DNA from: Flavobacterium macrobrachii | GTDB taxonomy: Bacteria > Bacteroidota > Bacteroidia > Flavobacteriales > Flavobacteriaceae | Assembly (NCBI RefSeq): GCF_014486675.1 | Contig: NZ_JACTAC010000003.1 | Span: 1 to 64,000 of the forward strand | DNA: 64,000 nt | Direction: 5' to 3' | Shown: one piece after another, positions 43,313-52,939 of the stretch | How the letters are laid out: every line of letters starts with the position of its first letter | Position numbering within the stretch: the first letter of the stretch is position 1 | Notes under the pieces: generated by a model | What the model was told of the DNA's origin: nothing | Seen by the model: the letters and a program-made list of their open reading frames with translations, nothing else | Database searches by the model: none | Translations under genes and position numbers: made by a program

Positions 43313-44362
43313 TTGAAAAAATTATCTTGGTTCAACAAATTCGTTTATGGCTTCAATATTATCTTGATAGTATTGACCATTTTGGCATATGTTTTACCGT
43401 TTTTAGCACCAAAAGCTTTTCCGTTACTATCCGTTTTAACGCTGATTTTACCTTTGTTTTTAATTCTAAATGCGTTGTTTTTTATTTATTGGTTACTTCA
43501 ATTAAAACGACAACTAATACTTTCAGGAATAATTCTTCTCTTAGGAATTACATTTATCAATAAATTCTATAAATTTTCTTCCAATGAAGTAGCAAAAGAA
43601 GAAAAAGATTTCACTGTAATGAGTTACAATGTTCGTTTGTTTAATCTGTTTGAGTGGATAAACGATGATGCTATTGGGAACAATATTTTGACTTTTATCA
43701 ATGAAAATAATCCAGATATACTTTGTATTCAAGAATATTCAGAAAATGCACATGTAGATTTACGCGTTTATAAGCACAAAGCGGTTTTTATGGAAGGTAA
43801 AAAAATCAAAACAGGACAAGCAATTTTTTCTAAGTTTCCAATAATTAATCAGGGAAATCTTCAAATAAAAGATGTTGGAAACAACATTACTTTTGCTGAT
43901 ATAAAAAAAGGGAAAGATACTATTCGAGTTTATAATATTCATTTACAATCGATTAAGATTTCTCCCGATGTTAATGAAATTTCTGAAAATGTAGAAACGA
44001 TTAATCAAAAAAAATCACAGCAGGTTTTTGGACGAATTCGCGATGCTTTCAAAAAACAAGAACAACAAGCAGAACTATTGGTTAATCATAAAAAAGAATG
44101 TCATTATCCAATAATTATAGCTGGTGACATGAATAACAGCGCATTTTCATACGTTTATAGAAGTATAAAAGGAAATCTAAACGATAGTTTTGAAGAAGCT
44201 GGAAAAGGTTTTGGACAAACGTATAACTTCAAATATTATCCTGCTCGAATTGACTATATTTTTGCCGATAAACGAATGAAAGTAAAGAGTTTTAAATACT
44301 TTCCAGAATTTGAAAATTCAGATCATTTTCCAATAATGGCGCGACTTTCGTTTGTGGAATAA
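43313..44362 (+). CDS. endonuclease/exonuclease/phosphatase family protein, membrane-anchored, TTG start
   Basis: 349 residues. Two or three N-terminal spans (~10-80), then an EEP domain: MSYNVRLFN, IQEYSEN, AGDMNNSAFS, SDHFPIMARL. It may act on nucleic acid, lipid or phosphoester outside the membrane. The only start that keeps the membrane segment is TTG 43313 (KKLSWFNKFVYG); the first ATG is ~100 codons in, at the EEP domain. Confidence 0.87.
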   Translation: MKKLSWFNKFVYGFNIILIVLTILAYVLPFLAPKAFPLLSVLTLILPLFLILNALFFIYWLLQLKRQLILSGIILLLGITFINKFYKFSSNEVAKEEKDFTVMSYNVRLFNLFEWINDDAIGNNILTFINENNPDILCIQEYSENAHVDLRVYKHKAVFMEGKKIKTGQAIFSKFPIINQGNLQIKDVGNNITFADIKKGKDTIRVYNIHLQSIKISPDVNEISENVETINQKKSQQVFGRIRDAFKKQEQQAELLVNHKKECHYPIIIAGDMNNSAFSYVYRSIKGNLNDSFEEAGKGFGQTYNFKYYPARIDYIFADKRMKVKSFKYFPEFENSDHFPIMARLSFVE

Positions 44363-44363
44363 A

Positions 44364-44975
44364 TTAAATTAGATTTTTAGCAAGTCGGCTAATTTCAATT
44401 TTTATTTCATTCCAACTTATTTTTTCAAACATAATTGGCATTTCTTCACTGTCAGCATCTTCAAAGTAATTTAAACTTTTTATAACCATAAATTCTGAAC
44501 CGTCAATATATTTTTGTTTGTAAAAATCGAGCATTTCGTTTAAACTATATTTTTTTAAAAGGAAGTACAAATCAATAAAATCCTTTCGGCTTCCACGACC
44601 AGCAATTGCGTTTAGCTTCATCGCAGCAATATCTTTATCAGATACTAATCTTATGTTTTCTATAGTTTTAATATCTTCTAATAATGGATATTTATAGTTT
44701 ACAAAATCAACTTTTATTCCGTCAATTGATACTATAATGATATTTTTACTTTTCTTCAAAATTGTTGGTTTACCAAATTTCGAAAGTTCTTCAATAAACT
44801 CGTATTCATCAACTTCACAATTTCCAAACATATCAATGTCAATTGAAAATCGATGTCCAATTTGCAAAGCTAAAGATGTTCCTCCAACTAAATTAAAACC
44901 TCTGAAAACTTCAGAAGACATTATTTTGGTTAATAATTCCAGGAGTTTGGGTTGGATTGTTTGAGTTTGTAACAT
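44364..44975 (-). CDS. AbiEii/AbiGii-type nucleotidyltransferase, probable toxin
   Basis: 203 residues. Nucleotidyltransferase motif FNLVGGTSLALQIGHRFSIDIDMF (shown in part: GGTSLAL and SIDIDMF) and KLNAIAGRGSRKDFIDLYFL are characteristic of AbiEii (COG2253) toxins, which transfer nucleotides to tRNA in characterised members. Its first 46 bases overlap the upstream partner gene. Stops 1 bp from the end of the convergent EEP gene. Confidence 0.85.
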   Translation of the reverse strand: MLQTQTIQPKLLELLTKIMSSEVFRGFNLVGGTSLALQIGHRFSIDIDMFGNCEVDEYEFIEELSKFGKPTILKKSKNIIIVSIDGIKVDFVNYKYPLLEDIKTIENIRLVSDKDIAAMKLNAIAGRGSRKDFIDLYFLLKKYSLNEMLDFYKQKYIDGSEFMVIKSLNYFEDADSEEMPIMFEKISWNEIKIEISRLAKNLI

Positions 44976-45235
44976 CTGAAATTTGTTTTATCAATTTCAA
45001 AAAGATTGGATAAAAAGGCAAGAGTAACATCATCAATACTTCTAAGTTGAAGTGCAGTGTTTTTGATTGTTTCTAAACCATAAACTTGTTTAACAATATC
45101 CCAATCCTTTAGCATTCCAAGTTCAAGAACTTTAGAAATTATTTGTTCCTTCGAATTTTCAAAATCAATTGCATTCTTATCTACATCCCAAAATAGGTGT
45201 GACGATAAATCTTCTATGGTATATTGAGATTTCAT
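44930..45235 (-). CDS. DUF6922-like protein, probable antitoxin partner
   Basis: 101 residues. LSSHLFWDVDKNAIDFENSK, KVLELGMLKDWDIVKQVYG and LRSIDDVTLAFLSN follow the DUF6922 pattern found directly upstream of AbiEii-type genes. It replaces the classical AbiEi antitoxin. The 46-bp overlap with the toxin gene couples their expression. Confidence 0.75.
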   Translation of the reverse strand: MKSQYTIEDLSSHLFWDVDKNAIDFENSKEQIISKVLELGMLKDWDIVKQVYGLETIKNTALQLRSIDDVTLAFLSNLFEIDKTNFRCYKLKQSNPNSWNY

Positions 45236-45259
45236 TAAAACAAAGATATTGAATTAATG

Positions 45260-45880
45260 TTAAAGAATTATGTCTTGCTTTTTCAAATAATCCGAAGCAT
45301 ATCTACCTTCGTTAAAAAGTAAATCCAAAATGCTTAAATTGTTGAGATAACCATGCTTTTCTTCAAAAACTTGTGTGTAAGGTTCAAAAACAGCAGTATC
45401 TTTTTTACCGTTGATTAAAGGACGAAAATCGGTTTTGTCTTTTACTTCGTGGAAATATTCGGTAGTTTCATTGTAATCAAATTCCAGTCCTAAACATTTA
45501 GAAACAATAGCCATCGTTTCTAAGTTTAAATCCATCAAAAAGGTGTGTTTTTTTTGAAAAATGGAAGCAATATCATCTTCAAAATATTCAAAGAAAGGCG
45601 AACTTCTATAAGCAGCTTCAAGCGATTTGAAATGCTGTTTTTGCCAATCGAAATCATTTTCTATTTTGATTTCTTTGGTTTTTTGATGTGCTGTTTTCGA
45701 ATGTTTTACCGGAATATTTAATAACTGAATGCCATTTGGACTATAAATGTACATTCGGTTTCGATTGGTTTGTTTTTGGAAATTATCATCCATTTCAAAT
45801 GTAACCAAATCACATTGTGAAATGGCTACAAAATGACTAATCGATGGAAAATAACTCGGATGAATAAGAATGTTATTCAT
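45260..45880 (-). CDS. WbqC-like family protein
   Basis: 206 residues. ILIHPSYFPSISHFVAISQ, YSPNGIQLLNIPVKHS and AYRSSPFFEYFEDD are typical. The family is linked to polysaccharide or glycolipid loci, activity unclear. Its start overlaps lepB by 8 bp; last gene of the parA-to-wbqC run. Confidence 0.87.
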   Translation of the reverse strand: MNNILIHPSYFPSISHFVAISQCDLVTFEMDDNFQKQTNRNRMYIYSPNGIQLLNIPVKHSKTAHQKTKEIKIENDFDWQKQHFKSLEAAYRSSPFFEYFEDDIASIFQKKHTFLMDLNLETMAIVSKCLGLEFDYNETTEYFHEVKDKTDFRPLINGKKDTAVFEPYTQVFEEKHGYLNNLSILDLLFNEGRYASDYLKKQDIIL

Positions 45881-47615
45881 TGGCTTTAGCTTTTCTTTTT
45901 TTCCAGAAATATTCGCCTACAAAGTACAATCCTAGTAAAACTAAGAAATACTTGAAATAGGATTCAGGTTGACCTTCGCCATTAACGGTAGTAAACATTC
46001 TATCCCAACGGATTTTGTTCAAACCTTTACCATTACTATCCCAACTCAACCAAATGAAAACGGGTTTTCCAACGATGTGATTTTCTGGAGTATATCCAAA
46101 ATAACGCGCGTCCAATGAGTTATTTCGATTGTCTCCCATCATCCAATAATAATTTTGAGCAAAAGTATATTTTGTCGCAATTTTATCATTTACATAAATA
46201 TCATTACCAACAACTTTTAATTTGTTTCCTTCATATTCAGTAATGATAATTTTGTAATATGGAAGTGATTTTAGGTTTAAATCAACTGTTTGTCCTGCTT
46301 TTGGAATATATATTGGACCAAAATTATCACTATTCCAATTGTTGATTTTTGATGGAATTCCGTCTGTTAAATCAGGATAAATACCATCTTCAGTATTTGT
46401 TTTTATGTATTTAGAAACTTGTTCAATACGTGAGTCTTTCTTTAGCATTTCAGCTTTTTCAGCTGTTAAGTTTGCTTGTATAAAATTTTCAGATAAACGT
46501 AGTTTTAGTTTCTCATAAATTTCTTGATCGATAGCACCAATAATTGTAGCTGATGTTGAATCTTTTGATAATTCAACAACTTTAGCTTTTTCTTTTATTA
46601 AATAGTCTTTTACAAGATTATTTTCCCAAAGACTTCGGTCAATACTGAAAACTCTATTATATTCATTGATATCATATTGTTGCATTAACTCTGCATCAAT
46701 TGTTGATTTAAATTTTAAATCATAACAATACTGAGGTTTTGCTCTTTCTGGCAAAATCAATTGTTTTCCATTGATGTAAACATCACCGTTTTTAATTTGT
46801 AAACTATCGCCTGGAATTCCAACGCAACGTTTTACATAGTTTGTTTTTTTGTCAATTGGTTTGCTGTAACGTCTATCGGCTGGCAAATACATGTGAAATA
46901 ATGTATCTCTTGGCCAGTTGAAAACCACGATGTCATTATTTTTAATTTCTTGAAAACCTGGAAATCTAAAATAGGGAAGTTGTAGTTTGTTTTTCCACGA
47001 TTCTGGATTGTTATCATCATATAAATATGATTTTACTTTAACAAAAGGAATAGTGTCGTGGACCATTGGCGCTGCAACCGTTGTCATTGGTGTTCTTGGA
47101 CCATAATGAAATTTACTCACAAAAAGAAAATCGCCTATTAACAATGATTTTTCTAACGAAGATGATGGAATGGTAAACGGTTGCATTACATAAGTATGAA
47201 CCAAAGTAGCTACGATAATGGCAAATAATAAGGAACTAACGGTATCGCCAGTTTTAGTTGGTGCTACTAAACTTCTATCGGCAATGTGTGTTACATTTTG
47301 AGTATAGTTCACAAAGTAAATATAAAATCCAAGGGTAAAAATGCCTAAAAAAGTATCAAGTGTAGTGTTTTTGCCAAAACTTCTCAATGTTTCAACCCAA
47401 ACCACTGGAAACATGACTATGTTGATTACCGGAATAAACAATAAAAATGTCCACCAACTTGGTCGGTTAATGATTTTCATCAAAACGATTGAATTATAAA
47501 CTGGAACAAATGCTTCCCACGATTTTCTTCCGGCTTTTTGATATAATTTCCAAGTTCCCAATCCGTGAATTAGTTGGATAATTAGGATAAACACTAACCA
47601 TTGATATGTTGACAT
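45873..47615 (-). CDS. lepB: signal peptidase I, large Bacteroidetes type
   Basis: 580 residues, far longer than the ~325 of E. coli LepB. About four membrane spans come before the catalytic core, and a long insert separates the catalytic boxes. Catalytic Ser153 in TIPSSSLEKSLLIGD and Lys262 in NYVKRCVGIPGDSL. Box E appears near the end (MGDNRNNSLDARYFG). Removes signal peptides of exported proteins at the inner membrane. Confidence 0.93.
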   Translation of the reverse strand: MSTYQWLVFILIIQLIHGLGTWKLYQKAGRKSWEAFVPVYNSIVLMKIINRPSWWTFLLFIPVINIVMFPVVWVETLRSFGKNTTLDTFLGIFTLGFYIYFVNYTQNVTHIADRSLVAPTKTGDTVSSLLFAIIVATLVHTYVMQPFTIPSSSLEKSLLIGDFLFVSKFHYGPRTPMTTVAAPMVHDTIPFVKVKSYLYDDNNPESWKNKLQLPYFRFPGFQEIKNNDIVVFNWPRDTLFHMYLPADRRYSKPIDKKTNYVKRCVGIPGDSLQIKNGDVYINGKQLILPERAKPQYCYDLKFKSTIDAELMQQYDINEYNRVFSIDRSLWENNLVKDYLIKEKAKVVELSKDSTSATIIGAIDQEIYEKLKLRLSENFIQANLTAEKAEMLKKDSRIEQVSKYIKTNTEDGIYPDLTDGIPSKINNWNSDNFGPIYIPKAGQTVDLNLKSLPYYKIIITEYEGNKLKVVGNDIYVNDKIATKYTFAQNYYWMMGDNRNNSLDARYFGYTPENHIVGKPVFIWLSWDSNGKGLNKIRWDRMFTTVNGEGQPESYFKYFLVLLGLYFVGEYFWKKRKAKANE

Positions 47616-47713
47616 AGTATATTAGATTTTAAATATTAGATTTAAGATATAAACTTTAGATAAGTACTTTGTTTACAATCTTTGTTACAATTTATAAGTT
47701 TTGTCTATTCTTT

Positions 47714-48415
47714 TTATTTTAGTTCAAGGACATCTTTCATCGAAAAAATACCTTTTTTGCCAATAATCCATTCAGCAGCAACGACTGAACCCAATGCAAA
47801 ACCTTCACGATTGTGAGCAACGTGTTTTATTTCGATAAAATCAACTTCGGAAGTATATAAAACGCTGTGAGTTCCGGGAACATTTTCAACTCGTTGTACA
47901 TCAATAAAAACATCGTCAGCTTTTGGATTTTCAATTGCCCAATTGTTTTTGTCAGTATGATTAATGATTGCGTTTGCCAGTGAAATAGCTGTTCCGCTGG
48001 GTTTGTCAAGTTTTTGTGTATGATGAATTTCTTCCATCGAAACGTTGTATTCTTTGAATTTTGACATCATTTTTGCTAAATAATCATTCAATTCGAAAAA
48101 TAAATTTACGCCCAAACTAAAATTGGAAGCATAAAGAAAAGCGGCATTTTTTGCTTCACAAAGTTGTACCATTTCGTGGTAATTTTCAAGCCAACCTGTT
48201 GTACCAGATATTACAGGAATTCCGTTATTGATACAGGTTGAAATATTTTCTACAGCAACCGATGGAAGACTGAAATCTATAGCAACATCGGCATTTTCAA
48301 GTCCATCAAAAGTTGTTGTGCTGCTTTTTTTTAATACAATCTCGTGACCACGTTCTAAAGCAATTCTTTCGATTACTTTACCCATTTTTCCGTATCCAAG
48401 AAGTGCTATTTTCAT
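47714..48415 (-). CDS. dapB: 4-hydroxy-tetrahydrodipicolinate reductase
   Basis: 233 residues. NAD(P)-binding ALLGYGKMGKVIE, catalytic EEIHHTQKLDKPSGTA, GTHSVLYTSEVDFIEIKHVA. Lysine/diaminopimelate biosynthesis. Shorter than E. coli DapB (273), as usual in this phylum. Confidence 0.94.
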   Translation of the reverse strand: MKIALLGYGKMGKVIERIALERGHEIVLKKSSTTTFDGLENADVAIDFSLPSVAVENISTCINNGIPVISGTTGWLENYHEMVQLCEAKNAAFLYASNFSLGVNLFFELNDYLAKMMSKFKEYNVSMEEIHHTQKLDKPSGTAISLANAIINHTDKNNWAIENPKADDVFIDVQRVENVPGTHSVLYTSEVDFIEIKHVAHNREGFALGSVVAAEWIIGKKGIFSMKDVLELK

Positions 48416-48416
48416 T

Positions 48417-48983
48417 TTAGAATTTATAATTAAAAGTCAAACCAATATTAGGTTTAGCGTTAAAATCAGTTTGATAAACATCTGGCGCAAACGAAAGATT
48501 ATCGTTGACATTAAATTGCATCAAATGGGCATCAACATTTGCATCGACAATATTTAAAACATAAAAACCTATGGTTACAAGCAATGATAAATCTCGATTT
48601 CGTTGATAAAATCGTTGCGCTTGAATTAATCGGTCATTATCATAAATATTTTGGTATTCGTCATCATTAAATCCAGCTAATCGTCGTTTGTAGGCATCAC
48701 GAACGCTGTGGTATTTTTTATTATTGTCTAAATAGAAGTACATGCTGGTTCCAAGCGCACCATAAACAATTGGAATTTTCCAATATCTTTTGTTGTAAGC
48801 TTGACCTAAACCTGGCAAAATAGCCGAAGCAAAAGCTGCTTTTGTTGGTCGTAACGGATCAATTGGAGTAAGTTTTAATTGTGTAGTGTCTTTTGCAATT
48901 AATAAATCGCTAGTTTGTTGAGAATAGCAAATACTTGTTCCAAAAAGAAATCCTAATAAAAATATGTAACCAATGTGTTTCAC
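48417..48983 (-). CDS. DUF5683 domain-containing exported protein
   Basis: 188 residues. Signal peptide MKHIGYIFLLGFLFGTSICYSQ. DPLRPTKAAFASAILPGLGQ and YNKRYWKIPIVYGALGTSMY mark DUF5683. Sits between parB and dapB, which is its normal place in Bacteroidetes. Function unknown. Start overlaps parB stop by one base. Confidence 0.85.
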   Translation of the reverse strand: MKHIGYIFLLGFLFGTSICYSQQTSDLLIAKDTTQLKLTPIDPLRPTKAAFASAILPGLGQAYNKRYWKIPIVYGALGTSMYFYLDNNKKYHSVRDAYKRRLAGFNDDEYQNIYDNDRLIQAQRFYQRNRDLSLLVTIGFYVLNIVDANVDAHLMQFNVNDNLSFAPDVYQTDFNAKPNIGLTFNYKF

Positions 48984-49882
48984 TATTTGTTAATTAGCTT
49001 GATAATTCGGTTAAAATCTTCTTCAGAATGAAATGGAATAGTAATTTTTCCTTTGCCATTTCCAGCTACTTTAACTTCAATTTTGCTTCCAAAAAACTCA
49101 GTAAAAGCTTTTTTCTGTTCGTCAGCTATAGTAAAATTGGTTGTTTTTTTAGGCTTTGCTGGAGCAGGTTTTAAACCATCTTGATAAATTTTTACCAATG
49201 CTTCTGTTTCTCGAACCGAAAGATTTTCGCTTACAATTTTTTGATAAATATCGGTTTGAACGTCTTGATCTTCAATGTTGATAATCGCTCGTCCATGTCC
49301 CATTGAAATAAAACCATCGCGAATTCCAGTTTGAATAATTGGATCTAATTTTAATAATCTCAAATAGTTAGCAATAGTCGAGCGTTTTTTTCCAACACGT
49401 TCGCTCATTTGTTCTTGTGTCAATTGAATTTCATCAATCAAACGTTGGTATGACAAAGCAATCTCAATTGGATCTAAATCATGACGTTGAATGTTTTCCA
49501 CCAATGCCATAACCAGCGATTCGTTGTCGTTTGCAATTCGGATGTAAGCTGGAATGGTAGTCAAACCAACCACTTTGGAAGCACGCAAACGTCTTTCACC
49601 CGAAATCAATTGGTATTTGTTGAAATCCAATTTTCTAACCGTAATAGGTTGAATTAAACCAAGTTCTTTAATCGAACTCGCTAATTCTTGAATGGCTTCT
49701 TCGTTGAAATTGGTTCTAGGTTGAAACGGATTTATTTCAATAGAATCAATGTCAAGTTCGATGATATTTCCAACTACTTTATCTGCATTTTTATCATTAA
49801 CCGATTTAATATCGTTTTCTGGATCTTTTAATAATGCGGATAAACCTCTTCCTAATGCTTGTTTTTTGACAGCTTTTGCCAT
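48983..49882 (-). CDS. parB: ParB, chromosome-partitioning protein
   Basis: 299 residues. LGRGLSALL start, CTP-binding motifs INPFQPRTNF and LISGERRLRASK, HTH region SERVGKKRSTIANYLRLLKL, C-terminal dimer domain. Binds parS sites and spreads. No parS-like palindrome (GTTNCACGTGNAAC) was noticed in this window. Confidence 0.95.
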   Translation of the reverse strand: MAKAVKKQALGRGLSALLKDPENDIKSVNDKNADKVVGNIIELDIDSIEINPFQPRTNFNEEAIQELASSIKELGLIQPITVRKLDFNKYQLISGERRLRASKVVGLTTIPAYIRIANDNESLVMALVENIQRHDLDPIEIALSYQRLIDEIQLTQEQMSERVGKKRSTIANYLRLLKLDPIIQTGIRDGFISMGHGRAIINIEDQDVQTDIYQKIVSENLSVRETEALVKIYQDGLKPAPAKPKKTTNFTIADEQKKAFTEFFGSKIEVKVAGNGKGKITIPFHSEEDFNRIIKLINK

Positions 49883-49937
49883 ATAAATTTGTATCTGAAA
49901 AATCTAAGAAGCTAAAACAGTTTTTTTAGCTATAGAT

Positions 49938-50702
49938 TTAATTATTTTTTTTTATGATTTCTTGAGCCAAACTAAGGTAGTTGCTTGCACCTTTGCTTGT
50001 TGCGTCAAAGTTGATGATGCTTTCGCCAAATGATGGAGCTTCGCTTAGTTTTACATTTCGTTGAATTATCGTTTTGAAAACCATGTCGTTAAAGTGTTTT
50101 TGAACTTCTTCAACTACTTGATTTGATAAACGCAAACGTGAATCATACATCGTTAATAATAAACCTTCGATGTCTAATTCAGCATTGTGGATTTTTTGAA
50201 CACTTTTAATGGTATTCAGTAATTTTCCTAAACCTTCTAAGGCAAAATACTCACATTGGATTGGAATAATTACACTATCGGCAGCTGTCAATGCATTCAA
50301 AGTCAGTAATCCTAATGATGGTGCACAATCAATCAAGATGTAATCATACTCATCTTTTACTTTTTCCAAAGCTTGTTTAAGCATGTATTCTCGTTTGTCT
50401 TTATCAACCAATTCAATTTCGATAGCAACCAAATCAATATGTGCAGGAATAACCGAAACGTTTGGTGCTGAACTAGCGATAGTTGCTTCTTGTGGTGTAT
50501 TGCTATGTTCTAGAATTTGGTACGTTCCAATTTCAACACTTTCTACATCAATTCCTAATCCTGAACTGGCATTTGCCTGCGGATCAGCATCAATTAATAA
50601 CACTTTTTTTTCTAAAACACCTAGTGATGCAGCGAGATTGACCGTAGTAGTTGTCTTTCCAACACCACCTTTTTGATTAGCAATTGCAATGATTTTACCC
50701 AT
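49938..50702 (-). CDS. parA: ParA, chromosome-partitioning ATPase
   Basis: 254 residues. Deviant Walker A NQKGGVGKTTTTVNLAAS, switch LIDADPQANAS, LIDCAPSLGLLTLNAL. Start of the parA-parB-DUF5683-dapB-lepB-wbqC run; promoter region upstream on the minus strand contains TTG and a TATTTTTA box around 50727-50752. Confidence 0.96.
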   Translation of the reverse strand: MGKIIAIANQKGGVGKTTTTVNLAASLGVLEKKVLLIDADPQANASSGLGIDVESVEIGTYQILEHSNTPQEATIASSAPNVSVIPAHIDLVAIEIELVDKDKREYMLKQALEKVKDEYDYILIDCAPSLGLLTLNALTAADSVIIPIQCEYFALEGLGKLLNTIKSVQKIHNAELDIEGLLLTMYDSRLRLSNQVVEEVQKHFNDMVFKTIIQRNVKLSEAPSFGESIINFDATSKGASNYLSLAQEIIKKNN

Positions 50703-50860
50703 TTGTTCTTAGTAGATTTTGAGCGGTAAAAATACAATTATTTATGGGTTTGTCAACTGTATTTTGTTAACAATCTGGTAAAGTTTTGATTTATAAGGTT
50801 TCGGGTTGAAAGTTTCGAGATTAGTAACGTTCAACTCAAAACTTTCAACTCGAAAACTAT

Positions 50861-51742
50861 TTATTTACTTCCTTTATTTTTAATCATTGCTTCGAGCATG
50901 TCCCACATTTCTTGCGGAATTTTTTCCAAAATATTGAACTGTCCTGCACCTTGAAGCCATTCACCACCATCAATCGTAATTACTTCGCCGTTAACATAAG
51001 CAGAGAAATCAGAAACTAAATAAGCTGCTAAATTGGCTAATTCCTGATGATCTCCAACTCTTCGTAATGGAACTTTTTTTGCCATATCAAATTTTTCGGC
51101 CAAATCGCCAGGTAATAATCTATCCCATGCACCTTTTGTTGGAAATGGTCCAGGAGCAATGGCGTTCATTCGTATTCCGTATTTTGCCCATTCAACTGCT
51201 AGACTTCTTGTCATGGCTAAAACTCCAGCTTTTGCAGTGGCACTCGGAACGACATATCCAGAACCTGTCCAAGCATAAGTAGTAACAATATTCAAGACAT
51301 TACAATTGGTTTGTTTAGTTTCAATCCAATGTTTTCCAAAAGCTAGCGTACAGTTTTTTGAGCCTTTCAATACAATATCAATAATAGTATCAAAGGCATT
51401 TGCCGATAATCTTTCAGTAGGAGAAATGAAATTTCCTGCTGCATTGTTAAGTAAAACATCCACCTTTCCAAATATTTTCAAGACTTCGGCAAGCATAGCT
51501 TCAACTTGGTCATAATGGCGAACATCGCATTGTATTGGCAGACATTTTCCGCTAGTTTCTTTTTCTAATTCAGAAGCAGTGGTTTTTAGCTTTTCTAAAT
51601 CTCTTGAAGTTATTGCTACATTTGCACCCAATTCAAGAAAATATTTTGTCATTGCTTTACCCAAGCCGCTTCCGCCGCCAGTTACCACAATTGTTTTGCC
51701 TTTAAGCGCATCATCGCGAAGCATTTTTGCTGAAAAATCCAT
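50861..51742 (-). CDS. short-chain dehydrogenase, 2,4-dienoyl-CoA reductase-like
   Basis: 293 residues. Cofactor motif TGGGSGLGKAMTKY, NNAAGNFISPTE, and active-site region VPSATAKAGVLAMTRSL, where Ser replaces the usual SDR Tyr, as in mammalian-type dienoyl-CoA reductases. The C-terminal half (KYGIRMNAIAPGPFPTKGA, ELANLAAYLVSD) also follows that family. Likely reduces 2,4-dienoyl-CoA during unsaturated fatty acid oxidation. Confidence 0.88.
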   Translation of the reverse strand: MDFSAKMLRDDALKGKTIVVTGGGSGLGKAMTKYFLELGANVAITSRDLEKLKTTASELEKETSGKCLPIQCDVRHYDQVEAMLAEVLKIFGKVDVLLNNAAGNFISPTERLSANAFDTIIDIVLKGSKNCTLAFGKHWIETKQTNCNVLNIVTTYAWTGSGYVVPSATAKAGVLAMTRSLAVEWAKYGIRMNAIAPGPFPTKGAWDRLLPGDLAEKFDMAKKVPLRRVGDHQELANLAAYLVSDFSAYVNGEVITIDGGEWLQGAGQFNILEKIPQEMWDMLEAMIKNKGSK

Positions 51743-51808
51743 AGTTGTTTAATTTGTTTTTCAAATGTAATAAAAATAATTGTTATGCATGCATAGTATT
51801 TTTATATT

Positions 51809-52936
51809 TTACAATTGCAATAATCGTTCGACAGCCGTTTGTAATGTGTTTTCATCTTTTGCAAAACAAAATCGAATGCAGTTAGTTTGTTTTCCATCGG
51901 CATAAAAAGGTGAAAGTGGAATAGTAGCCACGCCAAATTCTTGTACCAATCGTTTTGTAAAATCTAAATCATTTTCTGATGAAATAGAAGCATACGATGC
52001 TATTTGAAAATAGGAACCTTCGCAAGGCAATAGTTCAAATTTTGTTTGTTGAAGTAAGTTGCGAAAAAAGTCTCTTTTTTGTTGGTAAAATTGCCCCAAT
52101 TCTTTAACCTGAACAACATCCATATAATCATTGATTGCATATTGAGCTATACTGTTGACGCTAAACACTAAAAATTGATGTACTTTTTTAATTTCTTTCA
52201 TCAAATGTTCGGGTCCAATCAAGTAGCCAATTTTCCAGCCAGTAATGTGAAATGATTTTCCAAAGGACGACACAATCACACTTTTATCTCTTAATTTTAT
52301 TCGTTGATTTATCGAAAGATGTTTGTTTTCGAATGTAATGTATTCATAAACTTCGTCGGAAAGAATAAGTAAATCGGGATGTAAATCTGCTATTTTTTCC
52401 AGCTGAATAAAATCATTTTCTGTCCAAGTTTTTCCAGTAGGATTGTTTGGGTTATTGATGATTATCATTCGAGTATTTGAATTGATAGCACGTTCTATAA
52501 CTTCCCAATTTGGTGTGAAATCATCATTTAAATTAATTCGAATTGGTTTTGCGTTGCATAACAAAACTGGAGTTTCATAACAATCATAACTTGGGTCTAA
52601 AATTAGAACTTCTTCACCTTTATTTACTAATGCTTGAATGGTTGCAAAAATACCTTCTGTGGCACCAGCTGTTACTAAAATATCAGTTGAAGCAGTAACT
52701 TTTCGGTTATAGGATTTTTGTGTAAGTAAAGCAATTTTATCTAACAAAGGTGGAAAACCAGCCATGGGCAAGTATTGATGTACTTCTTCTTTTGCCCATT
52801 TTGCAACAAAATTTTTAAGTCGTTCATCAACCGGGAAATTTGGAAATCCTTTTGATAAATTAATCGCTTTGTACTCATTTGCCATTTGCGACATTACTGT
52901 AAAAATGCTAGTTGTGATGTGTGGTAGTTTTGACAT
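51809..52936 (-). CDS. PLP-dependent aminotransferase, YbdL methionine-aminotransferase type
   Basis: 375 residues. Class I fold with INNPNNPTGKTW, LSDEVYEYITF and the PLP Lys227 in SSFGKSFHITGWKIGY. NLSKGFPNFPVDERL and the short length resemble YbdL/kynurenine aminotransferase-like enzymes acting on methionine and aromatic amino acids. Four bp upstream lies the methyltransferase gene; no further pathway clue. Confidence 0.9.
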   Translation of the reverse strand: MSKLPHITTSIFTVMSQMANEYKAINLSKGFPNFPVDERLKNFVAKWAKEEVHQYLPMAGFPPLLDKIALLTQKSYNRKVTASTDILVTAGATEGIFATIQALVNKGEEVLILDPSYDCYETPVLLCNAKPIRINLNDDFTPNWEVIERAINSNTRMIIINNPNNPTGKTWTENDFIQLEKIADLHPDLLILSDEVYEYITFENKHLSINQRIKLRDKSVIVSSFGKSFHITGWKIGYLIGPEHLMKEIKKVHQFLVFSVNSIAQYAINDYMDVVQVKELGQFYQQKRDFFRNLLQQTKFELLPCEGSYFQIASYASISSENDLDFTKRLVQEFGVATIPLSPFYADGKQTNCIRFCFAKDENTLQTAVERLLQL

Positions 52937-52939
52937 TTT

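Noticed and set aside
48983-50860. parS site near parAB
   Set aside because: Looked for a GTT-CACGTG-AAC type palindrome; GTTTCAC at 48971-48982 region lacks the second half.
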